Assembly: GCA_036417435.1 (NCBI GenBank)
Contig: CM070900.1
Span: forward strand, 122,714,315 to 122,778,314
Direction: 5' to 3'
Length of the DNA: 64,000 bases
Source of the DNA: Inia geoffrensis
Taxonomy: Eukaryota; Chordata; Mammalia; Artiodactyla; Iniidae
The notes beneath the pieces were generated by a model that was not told the DNA's origin, ran no database searches, and worked only from the letters and a program-made list of their open reading frames with translations. This document shows positions 56,965-64,000 of this stretch, piece after piece (within the stretch, counting starts at the first letter, position 1; every line of letters begins with the position of its first letter). A program made the translations under genes and the position numbers.

Positions 56965-57980
56965 TATTTTAATATCTCTGACTTGATACTTGGTATCACT
57001 TTTTAAATACTATTTATCTTTACTTAAAGCTACTTTCTAGACAAATTAATCTGGCTACACTGCATGTTGTTAAAAGCTTATTTGGGTTGTTAAAATTACA
57101 CACTATGGTTAGGGTAAGTCTACTTTTACTTTAGGACTAGTTTAGTCCTACCTCCAAAGTGTGGCCCGTGGGTCTCTACCGAATGCTGTTGGTGTTCATT
57201 GTGAGTAGTGTTCTTGAAATTTCTCCTGTGAGTAGTTTGTGGTTTCCCAGCCCTCTGTGAGCAACAGTTCTTTGCCTGGCTTGATGGAGTTCCACCCTAT
57301 ACATGGGCAAAGGGATTCCTATGCAGATTGTTGGAGTTGTTTTGCTGTGTAGCCCCCTCCTGTCTGATACTCTGCCCACAAATTCCAGCTGCCTCAATCC
57401 TCCCCAGTTTAATCCCTGGATCTCTTCAACTTGAGACCACTGTGCTGTATTTGGATTTGTTCCCTCCTTGTACTTTGTTCTGGAATGTGCCTTCAGGCAG
57501 AAAACTAGGGTTATGATAGGACTCAAATCTTGTATGTTCCTCTTTTCTCAAGTTTTACAGGCCTGCGCTGCCTATTGTCCAGTCTCTGAAACCAATTGTT
57601 TCATATATCCAGTTTTCTAGTTGTCTGAAGCAAGAGGGCAAGTTCAGTCCCACTTACTCCTCCATGGCATAAGTGGAAGTCTGGTGTCTGGCGTTAATTT
57701 TGATGTTAATACATTGAAATTGAGTATGGGATGACTCCCAAGGTTAGTCAGTGTTAGGAAGCTACTAGTATTCTGGGTGGATATAAAAGAAAATCTACTC
57801 TCTATAAGGGTGACACAAACAGAACTATGTATATCAGACAATATATATCAAGATTCCATGGGCAGGTGGGAGCGTGGGTATATTATATAATCTTCAAGCT
57901 GGATTGAAATGGACTAAGTGCTATTATCAAGACACCCAGTACTGTATTTCCAATGTATATAGCTTAGCTCTAAGAGTGGA
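56965..57980. other. Unassigned sequence, no gene recognised
   Basis: The 116-residue minus-strand open frame at 57176-57526 has no known domain and no splice context; old repeat sequence cannot be excluded. Confidence 0.35.
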
Positions 57981-57986
57981 TGGAGT

Positions 57987-58287
57987 ACTTCCCTGGTGGT
58001 GCAGTGGTTAAGAATACGCCTGCCAATGCAGGGGACACGGGTTCGACCCCTGGTCTGGGAAGATCCCACATGCCCTGAAGCAACTAAGTCTGTGCGCCAC
58101 AACTACTGAAGTCCGCGCGCCTAGAGCCCCTGCTCTGCAACAAGAGAAGCCACCGCAGTGAGAAGCCCGTGCACCACAATGAGGAGTAGCCCCCGCTCAC
58201 CGCAACTAGAGAAAGCCCGCGTGCAGCAATGAAGACGCAACACAGCCAAAATTAAATACATATAAATAAATAAATTTATGAAAAAAA
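57987..58287 (+). mobile_element. Long CHR-type SINE, sense, with well-kept A and B boxes
   Basis: It starts 'acttccctggtggtgcagtg', with an A box TGGTGCAGTGG (57997-58007) and a B box GGTTCGACCCC (58040-58050) that fits the pol III consensus. The long body follows ('gaagtccgcgcgcctagagc', 'cgcaactagagaaagcccgc') and a tail with TAAA units. No clear target-site duplication was found. Confidence 0.92.
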
Positions 58288-58289
58288 AT

Positions 58290-59175
58290 CAAACGGGAGA
58301 TTATAGCAAGAACAATTATTTTTAAAAATGGATGGAAATTTTTACTAAATTTTACAAATAACCATATTTCTATAAACTCTTGATTAGTTTTAAATTAATT
58401 CTTATTTTTATATCTTAGCCTTTTTACTTTCTCTGTTGATAGTCATTTTAATCATGAATTTGCCTGTCTGCACAAGGCAAGTGTCTTTATTTCTAAGCAC
58501 ATCATATCATTTAATTCCAAATCCATACTCCCAAGCATTACTTGTCTATCATTTATGACATCAGTGACACATCGGCAACGTAATATTTTTTATGCCCAGC
58601 TATCCATTTAATAATTGTTAAATCTTTCACTCCTTTCCCTGTCAGTCTTAACTGATGCAATTACCTCTGCACCAGAACATTTAATTCTGTTTAGTGTCTT
58701 CAATATCTTTATGTTTATCAGGTATCTATTCTCTAAAACTGACATTGAGAGTATAAACAATAGACTAAGTGAATTTGAAACAAAGGCTGGATATTAATAT
58801 TATTGGGTGGTTGCATAGACACAGTTTTTGACATGCTAAATCTGTTTTTTAGCTTCACTGTTAATGATGAAGAACTTTAAAAAGACAATGTTAGAAACAG
58901 ATTTCTAATTTTTCACACCTCCTTAGCACCAGGTTGTAAGCTCTGTTGAAAATTTGATCAGGCTGATCTAGTTTCATTGCTAAACTACTTACAATCCCAT
59001 GAGCAGTCTCTTGGTGGCTGCCAAATGCTCCTTGCTACTTGTTAGCTAGCTGTGATCCAGCTAACTCTTGGCATTTTATCACTTAGGAGACACATATGGA
59101 TACTGATACGTGTCATTAGTCAACAATGGAATTATACAATGGATCAGGAATAAGAGAGTTCTTTTTTCTAAATCC
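58290..59175. other. Unique AT-rich sequence, no gene recognised
   Basis: Nothing nameable seen. Confidence 0.4.
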
Positions 59176-59189
59176 AACATGACTTTTTA

Positions 59190-59738
59190 AAAACTTTTTA
59201 TTTTATATTGGCATATAGTAGATTAACAGTACTGTGTTAGTTTCAGGTGTACAACAAAGTGACTCAGTTATTCATATACATGTGTCTATTCTTTTTTTTT
59301 TTTTTTCTTTTTTTAAATTTATTTATTTATTTATTTTTGGCTGTGCCGGGTCTTCGTTTCTGTGCGAGGGCTTTCTCTAGTTGCGGCTAGTGGGGGCCAC
59401 TCTTCATCGCGGTGCGCGGGCCTCTCTCATGGTCGCGGCCTCTCTTGTTGCAGAGCACAGGGTCCAGATGCGCAGGCTCAGTAATTGTGGCTCACGGGCC
59501 CAGTCGCTCCGCGGCATGTGGGATCTTCCCAGACCAGGGCTCGAACCCATGTCCCCTGCATTGGCAGGCAGACTCTCAACCGCTGCACCACCAGGGAAGC
59601 CCACATGTGTCTATTCTTTTTCAAATTCTTTTCCTGATTAGGTTGTTACATAATATTGAGCAGAGTTTCCTGTGCTATACAGTAGGTCCTTGTTGGTTAT
59701 CTATTTTAAATATAACAGTGGTTAGGAATCTAGATCCC
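59190..59738 (-). mobile_element. 5'-truncated L1, antisense, split by a nested SINE, with own duplication
   Basis: L1 3'-end sequence at 59190-59296 ('gtgttagtttcaggtgtaca') continues at 59603-59738 ('gcagagtttcctgtgctata'). ACATGACTTTTTA flanks the whole unit exactly at 59177-59189 and 59739-59751. Only about 240 bases of L1 were inserted before the SINE landed in it. Confidence 0.9.
59297..59602 (-). mobile_element. Long CHR-type SINE nested in the L1, antisense
   Basis: From the T/A-rich tail ('tttatttatttttggctgtg') to 'gcaccaccagggaagccc'. ACATGTGTCTATTCTTTTT, which is L1 sequence, occurs from 59278 and again at 59603-59621. The open frames up to 110 residues are by-products. Confidence 0.93.
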
Positions 59739-59754
59739 ACATGACTTTTTACTG

Positions 59755-60325
59755 TCCGTTAGGAGAACTTAATCTGTTCTAAATTCTCTATGTCTGCGGC
59801 GTCTCGAGTTAATGACGTTGGGATTTAAGGACAAAAGATGGGGAGTGGATTTTGGATGTAGCATTTTGCAGCACATACTACTCACCAGTGCTAAATGTAA
59901 CAGCTAGACCATTCTTTATAAAATAGCCCTCTTCTAGCCCTCTACAATCTTATTGTTTATTTCCTAACCTTGATTTATTTCCTTTAAGGATATAGGCGAG
60001 AGAGAGGTTATTGTCTTCTGAGGATTTGTTTTATTAAAAATAACAAAACATATCTACCACCCACAACTAAATGGATTAATTTATTTCTTTAAAAAATTAC
60101 CCTTTGTATATAGAGATAGGAATCAGTGTGAAGGAATTGTTCTAGTAACATTCATGCTGTTAAACCATAGTATTTTATTGAGAGGCTGAAGCTTAAGGAT
60201 ACTACGAGGAGATCGATGCTAAAGTAGGCACCTAAGGAGATTCCTTACGCTTCCCCTTTGAATGCCTTGACTAGAGGAAACCAAAGGATTCTGTAAGTCC
60301 CTTATGCCTGGCTTAAGAGAGTCAT
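59755..60325. other. Unique sequence, no gene recognised
   Basis: No exon or repeat named. Confidence 0.4.
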
Positions 60326-60327
60326 TC

Positions 60328-60400
60328 CTTCATTAAAAAATATTTATTGGGTACTCGCTAGTTCAGGTGCTGGAGATACAGAGATAAACAAGACAAAATG
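60328..60400 (-). repeat. LINE2 (L2) 3' tail, antisense
   Basis: 'aaaaaatatttattgggtac' then 'ttcaggtgctggagatacag' and 'agataaacaagacaaaatgt' is the antisense L2 end. Confidence 0.65.
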
Positions 60401-60404
60401 TGTT

Positions 60405-61795
60405 ATAGTAGTTTAATTTCAAGAGAAATTAGGAACAGCTGTTTTTTGAACTTAATTCTCCTACTGTGTCTTCCCTCTACCTTTGCACATATAGTGAATC
60501 AACCAAAAGAATTTTAAAACTACAGGTGGGGATTTGTTAATTTGAAGGCTTTATGTTTGAATCTTTTTTTCTTTTTCCTTTTTCCTTGCTAAATGTAAGA
60601 AGATGGCGAAATCAGTTTTCATCACTGAAGTTCGGGATGGATGTATGTTTTCTCATATTAAATGGCTACTTTCTCTTGCTTTTCAGTTTCAACACTGCAT
60701 CTTTTTGGAATATTAAAAGAATGGCATGCCAAAGACAGGTTATTTAATAGGTAAATGTGTGAAAAGTAGATATAGGATATCATGGCCAGGCTGACAGACA
60801 TAGCTGTTTATTGGTAGTTGGACTTTTCATTGTATGAGTACTTACCTAATGATGTTTATACATAGTTCATAACTCTGCCTCATAGGAATATATTGTGAGG
60901 CATGATTAAATGTCATCCACAAGTGGCACACATTCCTGAAAAGTTTTATGAACATTAAATTGTGTTATTATAACTAGCATGTGTAATATAAAGAAAACTT
61001 TTGATGAATCCTGTTCACAAGATTAAAAAAATTCTTTCCATGATTTAAACAGTCATATCCATTTTAACTGTTCTATAAATTCAGATTAAACACATTAGGT
61101 CATTTTTGTTGACTGACTTTTGTGAAATAATGATTTGTTTTATATAGATGTATTATACACACATGCATAGATATTAACATATGTACATATATGTGTATGT
61201 AGAGAGAGAGAGTTAGGAATTAGCTCTGAACTATAGGTAGTATTCACCTTTTATTTATGTGTAGCTGGAGAACTTTTTTGCAAATTAACAACACTGTCTT
61301 TAAAACCTTTTTTATATGTTATCCATAGTTCCTTATTTTCTACCATTTCCTTCAGAGCAAGAGATTTAATCTCAAATTAGATAGCTAGATTATAGAGTGA
61401 AGTAAATTCCTTACCCCTTTTCCAGACTGTGAAGTCCTTATTTACAAGTGTAGTTGAGAATTTGCTGCAATTAGACTCCAAGTGACATTATGTGTTGTAG
61501 ATGTGCAGTTAAATACTTAACTGTCTTAGTATTGTTAGATGATACCTCTTGGCAAGCATGTAACAGATGTTGTTCACGCGAATGGTAAAAATTTGTTTCT
61601 TTGTTAGCTTTTGTAATTTTCACAAGGTAAATTTGAAATAATTTTATTTGGTGGTACAGTTATGACATTTTCTCACATTTTAAAGTTCAAGAATTAAGCA
61701 GAGGGAAGTCTCTTAGGTGCTTGTTGAATGAATATATCTAAATTCTGAGTTATATTTTCAAACATGAAATTAATGCAAAATATTTTACTATAAAT
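60405..61795. other. Unique AT-rich sequence, no gene recognised
   Basis: A short (AG)n run lies at about 61200-61211 after a TA/CA-rich patch. No exon or repeat was identified. Confidence 0.4.
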
Positions 61796-61799
61796 CCAG

Positions 61800-62190
61800 C
61801 CATTTTTCTTTTTATTTATATTTTGATTGTTCTACATGTTCTTTGGTTAAAAATTTTTGTGCATTAAACTTTTCTACATTTAAGATGATTTCTTTAGACT
61901 AGACTCCCAGTAATGGAATTACTGGGTCAAAATGTGTGAACTTTTCTTAGCAAGCTTTTGACGTATACTTATTGCCAAATTGGTTTTGAAAAGAGCTATA
62001 CTAGTTTATTGCCATAAGCAGTATTTGAATATACATTTTCTTACATATTATGTATTTAAGTGAGAATTTAAATCCCATTGTTGCTTTAATGTATATTTGT
62101 TTGATTCCCAATGACGTTTAATGTTTTCCACATTTTAAAATTATCTGTGATGTTTGTTATTGCTTCTGCCCATTTATCTATAAGGTTTAG
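61800..62190 (-). mobile_element. Old L1M fragment, antisense
   Basis: 'ccagtaatggaattactggg' with 'tcaaaatgtgtgaacttttc', then 'attgccaaattggttttgaa' and 'tgatgtttgttattgcttct', are diverged antisense L1M 3'-region blocks. Confidence 0.6.
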
Positions 62191-62199
62191 TTAGCATTT

Positions 62200-62555
62200 T
62201 TACTTTCGTATTAGTTATTTCTATCTTTAAAGTTTAATCAAAAGTATCTGAATGTGTCCCCCTTTCCCTGTTCTCCCCCACCCCCAAAAAACCTAACCAA
62301 AATTGTCAGACAACAAACTGGGAAAAAGTGTTTAATATTTTTATCTAGCCAGATATCTTAGATTTTTGTATAGTATGAGTGGCACAAAGTTTAATCTTTT
62401 ACTGGAGACACAAAGCTACCATTATGATTGTTAATTAGAGGACAGTGCTATAACAAGAGTTGTCCTCAGGCCTTCTGAAGGAGGCATGGGGATGTTAGCT
62501 CTTACTCTGATTAGACCATACTGGTTTTATGCTTTATTTAGTTTTTCTGCTACAT
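62200..62555. other. Unassigned AT-rich sequence
   Basis: No exon or repeat named between the two L1M remnants. Confidence 0.35.
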
Positions 62556-62559
62556 CCAT

Positions 62560-62925
62560 ACTAGTTGGACTTCATCTGTTGCTTCTTACTATTATTAATA
62601 TTTCTGCCAGTAGCTATAACTCATATTTCCTTCTACTCTTTTTCTCAATGCAGTATGTATATTTCTGTGTATATATGCTCACACTTTTAACAATGAACTA
62701 TGAACATTTCTTCATTAAACATCTTCAAAAATATATTTTCCCATCACCTGCATGTATCACAATCTAACTATTCCCCTTTTATCAGATATTTAGGTTGCCA
62801 GTTTTTCACTGCTATGATTTTGCCCCGAGCTTCATTATAAATTGTTTGGATTTCTGATTAATTCTTTAAAATAATATTTTAGAATAGAAAGTACTGGGTC
62901 AAAGGTCATAAAGGTTTATTATTTT
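62560..62925 (-). mobile_element. Old L1M fragment, antisense
   Basis: 'agatatttaggttgccagtt', 'tcactgctatgattttgccc', 'gcttcattataaattgtttg' and 'aagtactgggtcaaaggtca' repeat the layout of the preceding L1M fragment, so this is a second copy or a duplicated section. Confidence 0.55.
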
Positions 62926-63010
62926 TTCCTATTTACTTGTTTATTTCTTTTAAAATAGATAATAGAAGAAGTACGGGGAAATAATCAAACAGAAGAAAGT
63001 TTATGCAGTA

Positions 63011-63056
63011 AAAAAGTCTGCCTCTTAAAAAAAAAAAAGAAAAAGTCTGCCTCTTA
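63011..63056. repeat. 17-bp direct repeat enclosing only an A-tract
   Basis: AAAAAGTCTGCCTCTTA occurs at 63011-63027 and again at 63040-63056, with only 'aaaaaaaaaaag' between. It looks like a target-site duplication around a tail-only insertion. Confidence 0.9.
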
Positions 63057-63399
63057 TCCTAGGCTCCCACTCCCTAGGAAAAAAACCCCTTCAATAAAAT
63101 ATACTGTTTGGATACATATGTTTCCACCAGAGGGGGAAGCCTGGAGAGTGACACTTGTTGCTGCTGAGCCTGTATGTATATGAATTACCTCTGGAAGAAT
63201 ATATGTGTCATGTACATGAGAGCGTACCGTACCAGCTATTCTACACTTGTGTTTTTTACTCATTCACTTACCTTTTCACCTCACCATGTTATTTTCTTGA
63301 AAAGCTGTACCATTTACACATCCATATATTATCCTTTAGGCACCGAATGCTTTAATGTTTTTAGAGTCTTTGGTACATTTTTTGGTGAAATTTAAAAAT

Positions 63400-63640
63400 A
63401 TTGTTTATGGCTGGGAGGTTGAATATTTTTCCTTAGGATTATTTACTGGCCATAGGTAGCCATTCTTCTTATTTGACCTTTAATGTCCATTCCTGCTCAT
63501 TATTTAAAAATTAAGGTCTTCTTATTCTGGCAGGACATATTATATGAGCTGTTTGTATATTAAGCATATTAGCCTTTTGTTGTCCTATTGATCGTATATC
63601 CTATTTTCTCAGTTCATTATTGCTTTTTAATTTTATTTGG
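63400..63640 (-). mobile_element. Old L1M fragment, antisense
   Basis: 'ccttaggattatttactggc', 'attcctgctcattatttaaa' and 'gtttgtatattaagcatatt' followed by 'agccttttgttgtcctattg' match the antisense L1M ORF2 end. It probably continues the 62560 fragment, interrupted by other DNA. Confidence 0.5.
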
Positions 63641-64000
63641 GGTTTTTCGGTGGGGGGGTAGTCAGAGGTTTAACATCTTTCTGTGTTCTTTTCATTTTTA
63701 TATATCTTTAATTCCCTTCTAATTATATATTTTATAATTAACAAAAAAATCCACTTTTGTTAGAATCATGTGCAAAATAAAGTGAGTGGGATTTCCCCCT
63801 TTCCTTTTGTAAATAGGTTAAAAAGTTAAACTCTTGACTGGTCAACATCCAAATTTATTAGAGATTTTAAATCCATGAAGTCTAGTTGAAATATCGATAG
63901 ATTTGACCCTGTCAGAATTGGAGATTGATAGAATTTGAATTGTGAAGTTTTATCAGTGGTGGTTGACTTTTCCGTTCTGCCTTCGATGGCACCCATGAGT
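63641..64000. other. AT-rich sequence at window end
   Basis: No gene or repeat named. The T-rich part with a G7 run at about 63652-63658 may still be L1M debris. Confidence 0.35.

Noticed and set aside
57176..57526. 116-residue minus-strand open frame
   Set aside because: No known domain, no splice context, and overlapped by an unrelated plus-strand frame.

Overview
The window is vertebrate nuclear DNA: AT-rich, with no operon structure, no CpG island and no intact protein-coding gene that I can support. Its repeats point to a cetartiodactyl, most likely a whale or dolphin. There are 13 tRNA-derived SINEs of the CHR type, recognised by a head like 'cttccctggtggcgcagtgg' and a GC-rich body. 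There are also L1 elements with a cetartiodactyl-type 3' UTR. I saw no ruminant BovB or Bov-tA repeat. Species assignment is inference from repeat families known to me; no database was searched.

Layout. 0-9 kb: AT-rich unique sequence with ancient MIR/L2 fragments, an old L1 3' end (4.3 kb), an MLT1-type MaLR LTR (5.9-6.4 kb), a 5'-truncated L1 with target-site duplication (7.3-7.9 kb) and a 36-bp tandem duplication (2.16 kb). 9-13 kb: a young SINE, then mostly unique sequence holding a perfect 66-bp inverted repeat (11553-11618 and 12208-12273). 13-16 kb: a dense cluster of four SINEs, a compound TG/TA/TG/AC microsatellite and an L1 fragment carrying a nested SINE. 16-28 kb: old L1M, L2 and MIR remnants, an LTR-like segment (about 19.85-20.34 kb) and two SINEs. 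28.8-30.1 kb: a 5'-inverted (twin-primed) L1. 30-44 kb: unique DNA with scattered SINE, MIR, L2 and MaLR copies and an old L1 3' region (42.8-43.7 kb). 44.36-50.18 kb: a near full-length, degenerate L1 that appears to carry a 3' transduction. 50-64 kb: SINEs, a MaLR LTR, a long TG microsatellite, truncated L1s (one with a nested SINE) and old L1M debris.

The only recognisable protein-coding content is the dead L1 machinery: an ORF1 pseudogene (RNA-binding chaperone) and an ORF2 pseudogene (endonuclease and reverse transcriptase). Such enzymes mobilise L1 in cis and CHR SINEs in trans. The short poly-A tails and target-site duplications around SINEs and L1s in this window are the record of that activity. 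The window is best read as intergenic or deep intronic DNA.

I found no new biological system. The observations most worth checking are the perfect 66-bp inverted repeat, the L1 with its 3' transduction, the twin-primed L1 whose two pieces abut within about 8 bases of element sequence, and a target-site duplication enclosing nothing but an A-tract (63.0 kb).
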